In this document: piece by piece, positions 1 through 6,877 of the stretch
How the letters are laid out: each line of letters opens with the position of its first letter
Position numbering within the stretch: the stretch's first letter is position 1
Assembly (NCBI GenBank): GCA_021819345.1
Contig: JAKARG010000040.1
Coordinates: 1 to 12,484, forward strand
From: Actinomycetes bacterium
Lineage (GTDB): Bacteria; Actinomycetota; Acidimicrobiia; Acidimicrobiales; Palsa-688
Direction of reading: 5' to 3'
Length of the DNA stretch: 12,484 nucleotides
The notes under the pieces: model-generated
What the model saw: the letters and a program-made list of their open reading frames with translations, nothing else
Told to the model about the DNA's origin: nothing
The model's database searches: none
Position numbers and translations under genes: made by a program

Positions 1-890
1 TTCCGATCTCCGACAGAGCGTAGATGGTCGAGGCTGGCGCGGGCGTCCTCGAGTGGGACCGATCGACCGGTCGGGCTCGCGTCCTGCTCGACGGTCGCCC
101 ACCCGTCGTAGCCGATCGCCGAGAGCGCTTCGGCTACCCGGTCGAACGCCACTCCCCCCCGGCCCAGCGGGCAGAAGATCCCTCGCCGGTAGGCCTCCCA
201 GAAGGACAGACCCTCGGCTCGCACCGCCTCGAGCACTGCGAGGTCGACGTCCTTGAAGTGCACGTGGGTCACTCGCGTTCGGTGTCTGAGCAAGAGCTCG
301 ACGGGGTCGATCCCTCCGTAGAGGCAGTGTCCGGTATCGACGCACAAGGTGACCAGCTCGGGATCGGTGTCGGCGAGCAGGCGCTCCACCTCGTCAGTGG
401 TCTCGACATCGGTCCCGGCATGGGGGTGGAAGGCGGTGGTCACCCCGGCGGCCGAGGCGACCGCTGCGATCCGCTCGGCGGTCTCGACCAGGCGCCTCCA
501 TTCTTTCGCTGCGAGCGGCTCGGCTGCCGAGGGTCGGCCGGCGGTCGCAACCCGCGAAGGGGTCCAGCCGGCGATGAGCACCAAGCGGTCGGTCCCGAGC
601 GGCTCCAGGAGCGAGCAGATGTCCCGAGCCTTGGTCACCACCGCGTCAGTGGTGCCGGGGTCGTGGAGCACCTCCATGACCACCCCTGCCGACAGCTCTA
701 GGCCGCGGCGTTCCAGCTCTGCTCGCAAGGTGTCTGCTTCGGTCGGCAGGTACCCGAGGGGACCGAGCTCCACGCCGGCGTAGCCGGCGGAGGCGATCTC
801 GTCGAGCACCCGATCCCAGCTCGGGTAGCTCGGGTCTGCCGGCTTCTCGATGCCCCAGGAAGTCGGGGCGTTGCCCACCTTGATGGTCAT
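1..890 (-). CDS. iolE: IolE-like inosose dehydratase (TIM-barrel sugar isomerase family), C-terminus cut by window edge
   Basis: About 296 codons lie in the window, reading from ATG at 890-888 leftward and still open at base 1; the last residues (LEDARASLDHLRSVG) look like the usual end of the family, so little is missing. The protein is a xylose-isomerase-like TIM barrel. Motifs that match my memory of Bacillus IolE are NAPTSWGI near the N-terminus, FHPHAGT (about 154-160), CVDTGH (183-188), HVHFKD (209-214), an AEGLSFWEAYRRGIFCPLG stretch (225-243) and VEQD (267-270). The Glu, Asp and His residues in these motifs would be the divalent-metal ligands. The known reaction is dehydration of 2-keto-myo-inositol. 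The start overlaps the iolG stop as ATGA, so translation is probably coupled; no Shine-Dalgarno is seen. Another isomerase or epimerase of the same fold is possible, but the partner gene supports IolE. Confidence 0.82.
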   Translation of the reverse strand, partial: MTIKVGNAPTSWGIEKPADPSYPSWDRVLDEIASAGYAGVELGPLGYLPTEADTLRAELERRGLELSAGVVMEVLHDPGTTDAVVTKARDICSLLEPLGTDRLVLIAGWTPSRVATAGRPSAAEPLAAKEWRRLVETAERIAAVASAAGVTTAFHPHAGTDVETTDEVERLLADTDPELVTLCVDTGHCLYGGIDPVELLLRHRTRVTHVHFKDVDLAVLEAVRAEGLSFWEAYRRGIFCPLGRGGVAFDRVAEALSAIGYDGWATVEQDASPTGRSVPLEDARASLDHLRSVGDR

Positions 891-1969
891 GGCAGGTCCG
901 CGGTCGATGGGGTGGTCGGCGAGCCGACCTCGGCGACGGGAACCGTCCTACCCTCCAGCAGCGACACTTGTGCGGCCTGGGCGAGCACGAGCGCAGCCCG
1001 GGCGTCGTTCCCCGATGCCGCCGGGCCGGCGCCGAGGCCTCGGCAAGCGGAGAGGAAGGCGGCCAGCTCGGCCGAGTAGGCCTGCTCGTAGCGCTCGGGG
1101 AAGAATCGGTGCAGGGGTGACGATCGAGCGCCGCCGGCGTCGGCCTGGACCGTCACCGCCGGCAACGGGTTGGTCGTCCAGGCGGTGGCGTCGCTGCCGT
1201 GGACCTCGACGCGCTGGTCGTAGCCGTAGGTCGAGATGCGGCAGCACTCGATCACCCCGAGCGCGCCGGAAGCGAAGCGCAGGCTGATCGCCGCGACATC
1301 GATGTCACCGGCTGCTCCGGCCAACGGGTCGACGATGCTCGAGCCGACTGCGGCCACTGCGACGACCTCCTCCCCGCTCACGTAGCGGGCCATGTCGAGA
1401 TCGTGGATCGCCATGTCGGCGAACAGCCCGCCCGGTCCCCGGGGGTACCCGGTGGGCGGAGGCTCGGGGTCCCGGGAGGTGATTCGCAGCTGCAGGAGGC
1501 GGCCGATCCCGCCACTTCCGACCCTTCGGGAGAGCTCGGCGAAGCCTGGATCGAACCGCCGGTTGAAGCCGACGTGGAGCACGACCCCAGATCGCTCGAC
1601 TGCCGAGATCGCCGAGTCCACGCCATCGAGGTCGGTGGCGAGTGGCTTTTCGCAGAACACGTTGCGGCCGGCGGCGGCTGCGGCGGCGACCTGCTCGGCG
1701 TGGGCATCGGATGCGGAGCACACGATGACCGCCTCCACCTCGTCCAGTTCGAGGAGGTCTTCCCAGCGCACGTACGCGTCGGTGCCGAGCTCCCGGGCCA
1801 GCCGCTCGGCGGCCGAACGGTCTGGGTCGGCTACCCCGACGATCCTCACGGCCGGGTCGCGGAGGCTCTTGGCGTGGACGGCCGCGATCCTCCCTGCGCC
1901 GATCAGCGCGACCGGGGTAGGTGCACGTCCCGAGCTGGCAGCTCGACGCCGGTCAGATATATCACTCAC
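887..1969 (-). CDS. iolG: Inositol 2-dehydrogenase-type oxidoreductase (Gfo/Idh/MocA family)
   Basis: 360 residues, the normal family length, starting at GTG (1969-1967) with a G-rich stretch just upstream. The N-terminal Rossmann fold has ALIGAGRIAAVH (21-32) for NAD binding and EKPL at 107-110, whose Lys108 is the usual catalytic lysine. The segment GGLFADMAIHDLDMARY (180-196) gives Asp185 and His189, with the Asp-x3-His spacing of the IolG triad; this segment is typical of inositol 2-dehydrogenases. The enzyme should oxidise myo-inositol, or a related cyclitol or sugar, to the 2-keto form with NAD+ in the cytoplasm. It is the first gene of a two-gene minus-strand unit and overlaps the iolE-like gene by 4 bases. 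A promoter is visible at 2020-2048. A different substrate within the family, such as scyllo-inositol or an aldose, cannot be excluded. Confidence 0.86.
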   Translation of the reverse strand: MSDISDRRRAASSGRAPTPVALIGAGRIAAVHAKSLRDPAVRIVGVADPDRSAAERLARELGTDAYVRWEDLLELDEVEAVIVCSASDAHAEQVAAAAAAGRNVFCEKPLATDLDGVDSAISAVERSGVVLHVGFNRRFDPGFAELSRRVGSGGIGRLLQLRITSRDPEPPPTGYPRGPGGLFADMAIHDLDMARYVSGEEVVAVAAVGSSIVDPLAGAAGDIDVAAISLRFASGALGVIECCRISTYGYDQRVEVHGSDATAWTTNPLPAVTVQADAGGARSSPLHRFFPERYEQAYSAELAAFLSACRGLGAGPAASGNDARAALVLAQAAQVSLLEGRTVPVAEVGSPTTPSTADLP

Positions 1970-2003
1970 GCTCTCGCCCCCGTGGAGGCCCCGGCCTCCT
2001 GTC

Positions 2004-2018
2004 GCGTTGGAACGCTCC
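2004..2018 (-). promoter_or_regulatory. Putative operator O1 at the iolG transcription start
   Basis: The minus strand reads GGAGCGTTCCAACG (2018-2005). The core is a perfect 12-bp inverted repeat, GCGTT-GG-AACGC on the plus strand (2004-2015). It lies just downstream of the iolG -10 and covers the predicted start, a classic repressor position. A near copy in opposite orientation is at 2121-2134. A LacI-family protein encoded at 6878-7912 is the obvious candidate binder; that link is inference. Confidence 0.5.
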
Positions 2019-2019
2019 C

Positions 2020-2048
2020 ACCATACGACCCGAGCGGTCCGGTCTCAA
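2020..2048 (-). promoter_or_regulatory. Predicted sigma70-type promoter for iolG
   Basis: On the minus strand, -35 TTGAGA (2048-2043) matches the TTGACA consensus at 5 of 6 bases. It is followed by a 17-bp spacer and -10 TATGGT (2025-2020), 4 of 6 including the key TA...T. Transcription would start near 2013, giving a leader of about 44 nt before the GTG at 1969. Confidence 0.6.
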
Positions 2049-2078
2049 GACCTGTCGGCGGAAGGGATCGGGAGCAGC

Positions 2079-2107
2079 TTGACACGACCCTCCCCGGGGC
2101 GTATAGA
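2079..2107 (+). promoter_or_regulatory. Predicted sigma70-type promoter for the transport operon
   Basis: TTGACA (2079-2084) is a perfect -35. After exactly 17 bp comes TATAGA (2102-2107), which matches the -10 consensus at 4 of 6. The spacer contains the 8-bp palindrome CCCCGGGG (2092-2099). The two opposed -35 boxes are only 30 bp apart, so a regulator bound between or beside them could affect both directions. The predicted start near 2114 is far (about 365 nt) from the first start codon at 2479, so a second, nearer promoter may exist that I did not recognise. Confidence 0.6.
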
Positions 2108-2111
2108 TACG
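2100..2111. repeat. 12-bp palindrome over the plus-strand -10 box
   Basis: CGTAT-AG-ATACG is a perfect 5-bp inverted repeat with a 2-base centre and contains the TATAGA -10 hexamer. It could be an operator for a different factor from the one at O1/O2, or only the chance symmetry of an AT-rich -10. Confidence 0.35.
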
Positions 2112-2120
2112 AAGACAAGT

Positions 2121-2134
2121 GGAGCGTGCCAACG
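2121..2134 (+). promoter_or_regulatory. Putative operator O2 downstream of the transport-operon promoter
   Basis: GGAGCGTGCCAACG on the plus strand differs from the O1 element by one base in 14 and is in mirror orientation to it. It would sit at about +8 to +21 of the plus transcript. It is less symmetric than O1, so it may be a weaker site. Centre-to-centre distance to O1 is about 116 bp, close to a whole number of helical turns. Confidence 0.45.
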
Positions 2135-2250
2135 GTTCCAGGGGGTCCGGGTGGTTTGGGTGGTGAGAGCATCCGGGGGGTCTTCGTCGTTATCGATCAG
2201 GCATTTCGGGAGCCGCCGAGCCCACCCGCTCCGAAGGTCAGGTCCCCCGA

Positions 2251-2265
2251 GGCCCACGGTGGGCC
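2251..2265. repeat. 15-bp palindrome in the long leader
   Basis: GGCCCAC-G-GTGGGCC is a perfect 7-bp inverted repeat around one base. As RNA it would fold as a 5-bp stem with a 5-base loop; as DNA it could be a protein site. Its role is unknown. Confidence 0.35.
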
Positions 2266-2478
2266 GGTCTGGTTTGCGGACCGCTCGGCTCGGGTCGCAG
2301 GGATGGCGTCGCGCTTCGGCCCGCTCGGCCCGGTCGTGTCGACTGCAGGGCGTCCCGGAATGACCATCGAGCCAGGACGGGTCGTACGGGAAGACGACGG
2401 GGGTGCGGGAGTGTCCGCTCGGGACAACCGGGTGGGCTGTCTGCCCGTCGCTGTCATGGCCGGCCCCTTGGCCCCGGC

Positions 2479-3762
2479 GTGAGCCGACGCCTGGGCGTCG
2501 GCCTGCTCGGCGTGGGCTGGATGGGGGCGCTCCACACACGCTCCTATCGTCGGCTCGCCGACCACTACCCGGAGCTCGACGTGACCTTCGAACTGGTCGC
2601 AGCTGCCGACCCGGACCCACGGCGCCGTCGCAGGGCGGTGGAGCAACTCGGTTACGGCCGGGCCGACGAGGACTGGCGGAGTGTCGTGGAGGATCCCGGC
2701 GTCGATGTGGTCTCGGTCACTTCCCCCAACTACCTACACCGGGAGATGGCTCTCGGGGTGATCGCCGCGAACAAGCAGCTGTGGGTGGAGAAGCCGGTTG
2801 GCACCAGTGTCGCTCAGACCGAGCAGGTCGCGCTCGCCGCGGCGGCAGCAGGCACGGTGGGCGCCGTTGGGTTCAACTACCGGCACGTACCGTTGATCGA
2901 GCACGCCGTGTCATTGGTTGCCGGCGGCTCGCTCGGGGCGATCACGGGCGTGCGTGGCTGGTTCCTCAACGACTATGCCTCGGATCCTCGTGGACCCATC
3001 AACTGGCGCTTCCTGCGCTCCGAGGCCGGTTCGGGAGTCCTTGGCGACCTGATGTCGCACGTCGTCGACCTGGCGGCCGCCATCGTCGGTCCTCTCTCGG
3101 AGGTCGTGGCATCGACCGATGTGGTCATCGGTCGACGACCCCTGGCGAGCGGGGACGCCGACCACTTCAGTGTCGTCGCAACGGACCGCGGACCCGTCAT
3201 GCCCGAGGGTGGGATGCCGAGCGTCCCGGTCGAGAACGAGGACAGCGCCCGGGCCCTGGTGCACTTCGCCGGCGGGGCCACCGGGTTCCTCGAGGCCGGC
3301 AGGGCCGTCGTGGGTCCGCACTGCTCGCTCGGCATTGCCGTCTATGGCAGCGCAGGATCGTTGCTCTGGGACTTCGAGCGGATGAACGAGATGGACCTCT
3401 ACCTGGCAGATGCCCCCGGAGACCCCGGGTACCGCAGGGTCCTGGCCAGGCCGGGCCACGGCGACTATGCCCGGTTCCAGCCGGGACCGGCGATCTCGAT
3501 GGGCTACGACGATCTGAAAGTCGTCGAGGCTGCCCGTTTCGTGAGAGCCGTTCTCGGCGGCGAGCCATGTGCTCCCGGGCTCGCCGAGGCCGTGAGCGCA
3601 GCGCAGGCCATCGATGCGATGGAGCGTTCCGCGGTCAGCCGTTCATGGGAGCCGGTGTCCTCGGCTGGTCCTGCAGTCGGTTCGCAGCGAGCTACCGTTG
3701 CACCGGGGCCCGAGGTCACACGAACGAGGGAGGGGGCCAGCCAGCGCACCGATCAGGTTTGA
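2479..3762 (+). CDS. Gfo/Idh/MocA family oxidoreductase, substrate unknown
   Basis: 427 residues from GTG at 2479; no other in-frame start occurs between the upstream stop at 2164 and this codon. No clear Shine-Dalgarno is visible. The Rossmann motif GLLGVGWMGALH is at 8-19, EKP at 104-106 gives Lys105, and GDLMSHVVDLA (189-199) gives Asp190 and His194 with the usual Asp-x3-His spacing. It should be an NAD(P)-dependent dehydrogenase of a sugar, cyclitol or derivative. It belongs to the longer branch (about 380-430 residues) often found beside sugar ABC transporters and is clearly different from the iolG product. The last 35 or so residues, rich in Ser, Pro, Gly and Thr, look like an unstructured tail. 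A hairpin follows 17 bases after the stop. It heads the plus-strand group and may share the 2079 promoter. Confidence 0.86.
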   Translation: MSRRLGVGLLGVGWMGALHTRSYRRLADHYPELDVTFELVAAADPDPRRRRRAVEQLGYGRADEDWRSVVEDPGVDVVSVTSPNYLHREMALGVIAANKQLWVEKPVGTSVAQTEQVALAAAAAGTVGAVGFNYRHVPLIEHAVSLVAGGSLGAITGVRGWFLNDYASDPRGPINWRFLRSEAGSGVLGDLMSHVVDLAAAIVGPLSEVVASTDVVIGRRPLASGDADHFSVVATDRGPVMPEGGMPSVPVENEDSARALVHFAGGATGFLEAGRAVVGPHCSLGIAVYGSAGSLLWDFERMNEMDLYLADAPGDPGYRRVLARPGHGDYARFQPGPAISMGYDDLKVVEAARFVRAVLGGEPCAPGLAEAVSAAQAIDAMERSAVSRSWEPVSSAGPAVGSQRATVAPGPEVTRTREGASQRTDQV

Positions 3763-3778
3763 GCAGGGCCTTTCGGCT

Positions 3779-3804
3779 CTCTGGGGCGTGAGCGCGCCCC
3801 AGAG
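3779..3804 (+). terminator. Strong intercistronic hairpin: attenuating terminator or mRNA-stability element
   Basis: CTCTGGGGCG pairs perfectly over 10 bp with CGCCCCAGAG, with a 6-base loop TGAGCG. It lies 17 bases after the oxidoreductase stop and 69 bases before the binding-protein start. No T tract follows, so it is not a textbook intrinsic terminator, though U-less hairpins are common in actinobacteria. It may uncouple expression of the binding protein from the upstream gene or protect the downstream mRNA end. Confidence 0.55.
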
Positions 3805-3872
3805 GTCTCGGAATTGCGGCTCGGGTCCATGGTGGCCCCGATGCCTTCGAGGTAGGAGAAAGAGAGAGATAC

Positions 3873-5012
3873 ATGTCGTACGAACCGAAAGAGGTTGACC
3901 CTCGGGTAAAGGAGGCATCGCGTCGCCGCTTCTTGCGCAATGCTGGTGGTGCTTTCCTCGCCCTTCCCCTTGCGGGTGGGCTGCTGGAGGCCCGTGGGAG
4001 CTTGGGCGGACAGGGCGACGAGCTGTTCGGCGCCAGCGTCGGCGGGCAGGGCAAGGACCCCTTCGCCAAGCACCCGAACTGGACCTTCGCGCTCGTCAAC
4101 CACGTGACCACCAACCCGTTCTTCGTCCCTACCCGTTACGGAGCGCAGGATGCCTGCAACCTCCTCGGTTGCAGCTACACCTGGACCGGCTCGGCCAACT
4201 CGATCGTCGACCACATGGTCACGGCCATGGACACCGCCATTGCCGACAAGGTCGCGGGTATCGGGGTCCCGGTCATCGACCCGACCGGCTTCATCGAGCC
4301 GACCAATCGGGCGCTGGAGCAGGGCATCCCGGTTGTCGCCTACAATGCCAACCCTCCAGCCAACTCCGGTAACAACCAGATGGCCTACATCGGCCAGAAC
4401 TTGTTCTCGGCGGGAGTCCTTGCCGGCCACAAGATCCTGAGCTATGTCTCCAAGGGAGACCTGGTGGGCGGCATGATCGCCACCCCCGGCACGGCCAATA
4501 TCCAGCCCCGAATGAACGGAGCGAGATCGGTTCTCGAGCCCGCAGGTGTCCACCTGGTCGAGGTTGCCACGGGTGCTCAGCTCTCCCAGGAGTTCTCGAC
4601 GGTACCGAGCTGGTACCTCGGCCACAGGGACGTGAAGTTCCTCTACGCCGTCGACGACGGCTCGGGGGAGGCGGTCTCCAAGACGATCGAGAAGTACAAT
4701 CTGAAGGGCAAGGTGCACGGCTCGGGTTGGGACGTTGCCGTCCCCGAACTACAGGCGATCAGGGCAGGCAGCCTCGAGTTCTCCATCGACCAGCAAGCCT
4801 ACCTACAAGGCTTCATCCCGATCGTGCAGCTGTTCTTGTACCAGCTGTCGGGCGGCTTGATGCGCCCTTCCAACACCGACACGGGCCTGCTGTTCGTGAC
4901 CAAGCAGGACGTAGGCCACTACCTCGACACCCCGTCTCGTTTCGAGGGCAGCACCAGCGCCGAGAAGCGGCTCACGCCCCCGTCGAGCATCCCGGAGGTG
5001 GCCTTGCAGTGA
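3873..5012 (+). CDS. Sugar ABC transporter substrate-binding protein, Tat-exported
   Basis: 379 residues from ATG at 3873, with AGGAG at 3854-3858 and more GA-rich bases nearer the start. The N-terminus has a twin-arginine motif, SRRRFLR (16-22), followed by a short hydrophobic stretch (24-38), so it should be exported folded through Tat. The mature part is a Peripla_BP_4 (ribose/xylose/inositol-binding) type: TFALVNHVTTNPFF (71-84), VAGIGVPVIDPTGF (127-140), IPVVAYNANPP (152-162), YIGQNLFSAG (172-181) and a C-lobe with SIDQQAYLQGF (304-314). No lipobox cysteine follows the signal region, which is odd for a Gram-positive binding protein. It is the first gene of a tight transport operon; its stop overlaps the permease start as GTGA. 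The ligand is unknown; an inositol or uronate-like sugar fits the neighbours. Confidence 0.92.
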   Translation: MSYEPKEVDPRVKEASRRRFLRNAGGAFLALPLAGGLLEARGSLGGQGDELFGASVGGQGKDPFAKHPNWTFALVNHVTTNPFFVPTRYGAQDACNLLGCSYTWTGSANSIVDHMVTAMDTAIADKVAGIGVPVIDPTGFIEPTNRALEQGIPVVAYNANPPANSGNNQMAYIGQNLFSAGVLAGHKILSYVSKGDLVGGMIATPGTANIQPRMNGARSVLEPAGVHLVEVATGAQLSQEFSTVPSWYLGHRDVKFLYAVDDGSGEAVSKTIEKYNLKGKVHGSGWDVAVPELQAIRAGSLEFSIDQQAYLQGFIPIVQLFLYQLSGGLMRPSNTDTGLLFVTKQDVGHYLDTPSRFEGSTSAEKRLTPPSSIPEVALQ

Positions 5013-6049
5013 CCCAGGCTGCGTTGTCCCAGGCCGACCGCAACGCGGCCAGCCGGTCCCCCGAGGGGGTGGGCCGAGGAGTGGGAGGGTTCCTGCGGGC
5101 AAGCCTGGTCGAGCGGCGCGAGGCGGCGATCGTGATCGTCGCCATCGCGCTGTTCGCCTACTTCACAGCCGCCTCGTCCAACTTCCTCACCGTCCCCGAC
5201 ATGCAGAACTTGTCACAGTTCATCGGCCCGGTAGCGGTGATCGGCGCCGGGGAAGTGTTCTTGTTGGTTTGTGCCGAGGTGGACCTCTCGGCAGGCACGG
5301 TGTTCGTGTTCATGCCGTTCGTCGTCTACTTCCTCGACACCGGTTTGGGGGTTCCCCTGATCTTGGCGATCATCGTCGCCGTGGCGGTCGGCGCATTGGT
5401 GGGCGCGGTCAACGGGCTGATCACCACGGCGCTGCGGGTCCCGTCGTTCATTGCGACCTTGGGAATGCTGTTCCTCCTCGATGGCATCATGTTGATAGCG
5501 TCCAACGCTGCCCAGCTGACCATGCCGACCTCCGGCACTCTTTCCTCGGTGTTCGGGGGATGGGGCTGGTCGGAGATCCTCTGGTCGCTCGCCGTGGTGG
5601 CGGTGCTCTACGTCCTGCTCAACCGGACCCGTTTCGGCATGCACGCGATCGCCACGGGGGGTAATCTGATCGGGGCGGCCGAGGCCGGGGTTCCGGTCAA
5701 CCGGGTGAAGATCTGGTGCTTCATGCTCTGCTCGGCGGTCTCGGGGCTCATCGGGATCGTGGATGCCACCCGGATCACGGTCCTCGACCCGGGGAACACG
5801 GGCACGACGGAGATGTTCTACGCCATCTCGGCGGCGGTGATCGGTGGTACCGCCCTGACCGGGGGCAGCGGCACGGTCATCGGTGGCTTCATCGGTGCAG
5901 TGGTGCTCGGGGTCCTCTTCGTCGGTCTCACCATCGTCGGGATCAGCGCCAACGCCTTCATCTTGATACTCGGGCTGGCGATCCTCGCTGCGATGGTTGC
6001 CAATGTGCAGATAGCCAAGCTCTCACAGAAGCGCAGGGCTGCGACGTGA
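5009..6049 (+). CDS. Sugar ABC transporter permease, RbsC type
   Basis: 346 residues. I chose GTG at 5009 because GGAGGTG lies at 4994-5000 with 8 bases spacing and the codon overlaps the previous stop (GTGA); a longer open frame upstream only shadows the binding-protein gene. It is a BPD_transp_2 family membrane protein of the CUT2 class with about eight to ten hydrophobic segments, for example 39-53, 72-88, 97-109, 115-135, 148-165, 189-204, 235-251, 270-283, 289-309 and 313-333. Family landmarks are CAEVDLSAGTVF (88-99), VPSFIATLGMLFLLDGI (144-160), GGNLIGAAEAGVPV (217-230) and IGGTALTGGSGTVIGGFIG (278-296). It forms the membrane channel, presumably as a homodimer, with the binding protein and the ATPase. 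The ATPase start overlaps its stop. Confidence 0.95.
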   Translation: MTQAALSQADRNAASRSPEGVGRGVGGFLRASLVERREAAIVIVAIALFAYFTAASSNFLTVPDMQNLSQFIGPVAVIGAGEVFLLVCAEVDLSAGTVFVFMPFVVYFLDTGLGVPLILAIIVAVAVGALVGAVNGLITTALRVPSFIATLGMLFLLDGIMLIASNAAQLTMPTSGTLSSVFGGWGWSEILWSLAVVAVLYVLLNRTRFGMHAIATGGNLIGAAEAGVPVNRVKIWCFMLCSAVSGLIGIVDATRITVLDPGNTGTTEMFYAISAAVIGGTALTGGSGTVIGGFIGAVVLGVLFVGLTIVGISANAFILILGLAILAAMVANVQIAKLSQKRRAAT

Positions 6050-6861
6050 GCGCCGAGGCTCTCGTCGGCTCGACCGACGACGCAGCGGGCCGAGACGACA
6101 TACTGAGGGTCGAGGGCATTGCCAAGCGGTTCGGCTCGGTGGTGGCCCTTCGCGGAGTCGACATGCATCTCGGCCGGGGTGAGGTTCTCGGCCTGGTAGG
6201 CGACAACGGTGCCGGCAAGACCACGTTGGTCAAGATCCTCTGTGGCTACCAGCGGCCCGACTCGGGCAGGATGTACATCGACGGTGAGCGGGTGGAGCTC
6301 CATTCCGTGGGTGATGCCCGGGCGAAGGGGATCGAGACGGTGTACCAGGACCTCGCGCTGGTACCGCAGCTGCCGGTGTACAAGAACCTGTTCTTGAAGC
6401 GGGAGATCGTCGCCGGTGGAAGGCTCGGGTTCCTCTCGGATCGCAAGATGCGAGCGCTTGCCCGCCAGTACCTGGCCGACATCAAGGTGAACGTTCCGTC
6501 TGTCGACGCTCCGGTCGACCGCCTCTCGGGAGGCCAGCGCCAAGCGATCGCTGTCGCGCGCGCGACGCGCTCCGAGGTGAAGATACTGCTGCTCGACGAG
6601 CCGTTGTCGGCAATGGGCGCCAAGGAGTCGGCGCTGATCATCGACCTGGTGAGGGACCTGGCGAGGAGCCGGGGGGTGTCGATCGTGGTGATCGACCACA
6701 ATTACGCCCACGTCTTCGAGCTGTGCGACCGGATCAACGTGATCCACCAGGGGAGGGTGAGCTTCGACCGCCAGGTGGCCGAGACCTCGCTCGAGGAGCT
6801 GACGGACTACATGGTCTCGGAGTACCGACAGCAGGTCTCCTCCGGCCGGGCCGAGCGGTAG
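6046..6861 (+). CDS. Sugar ABC transporter ATP-binding protein, single-domain (FrcA-like)
   Basis: 271 residues from GTG at 6046, overlapping the permease stop as GTGA. One complete ABC domain is present: Walker A GDNGAGKTT (52-60), Q-loop Gln101 in VYQD, signature LSGGQ (160-164), Walker B ILLLDEP (180-186) with Glu185, and the switch histidine His218 in VVIDHN. It powers import by the binding protein and permease just upstream. RbsA and XylG of the same transporter class carry two ABC domains in about 500 residues; this protein has one, as in fructose-type FrcA, so a homodimer is expected. All catalytic motifs are intact. The start has no strong Shine-Dalgarno and probably relies on coupling. 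Confidence 0.95.
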   Translation: MSAEALVGSTDDAAGRDDILRVEGIAKRFGSVVALRGVDMHLGRGEVLGLVGDNGAGKTTLVKILCGYQRPDSGRMYIDGERVELHSVGDARAKGIETVYQDLALVPQLPVYKNLFLKREIVAGGRLGFLSDRKMRALARQYLADIKVNVPSVDAPVDRLSGGQRQAIAVARATRSEVKILLLDEPLSAMGAKESALIIDLVRDLARSRGVSIVVIDHNYAHVFELCDRINVIHQGRVSFDRQVAETSLEELTDYMVSEYRQQVSSGRAER

Positions 6862-6877
6862 GTGCGGGGGCGCTTGC

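Larger units (their letters stand above)
1970..2478. promoter_or_regulatory. Divergent intergenic control region between iolG and the transport operon
   Basis: This 509-bp stretch has no credible gene. Open frames across it lack a start, have no recognisable family or are shadows. It holds two back-to-back promoters (2020-2048 minus, 2079-2107 plus), a mirrored pair of 14-bp elements, a 12-bp palindrome over the plus -10, a G-rich tract (2141-2180) and a 15-bp palindrome (2251-2265). The right part, about 2114-2478, would be a leader of roughly 365 nt for the 2479 gene. I could not assign it to any riboswitch class. Confidence 0.7.

Noticed and set aside
2141..2180. G-quadruplex in the leader
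   Set aside because: The last loop is 14 bases, beyond the usual limit, and G runs are expected at this base composition; kept only as part of the leader description.
1199..2482. Long plus-strand open frame of 427 codons
   Set aside because: It runs antisense through iolG and the control region, has no family motifs, and its composition is that of a shadow frame.
4727..5008. N-terminal extension of the permease frame
   Set aside because: The extension reads the binding-protein gene in another frame; a strong GGAGGTG and GTGA overlap place the start at 5009.
5716..6045. Upstream extension of the ATPase frame
   Set aside because: It shadows the permease gene; the ABC domain begins only after 6046.
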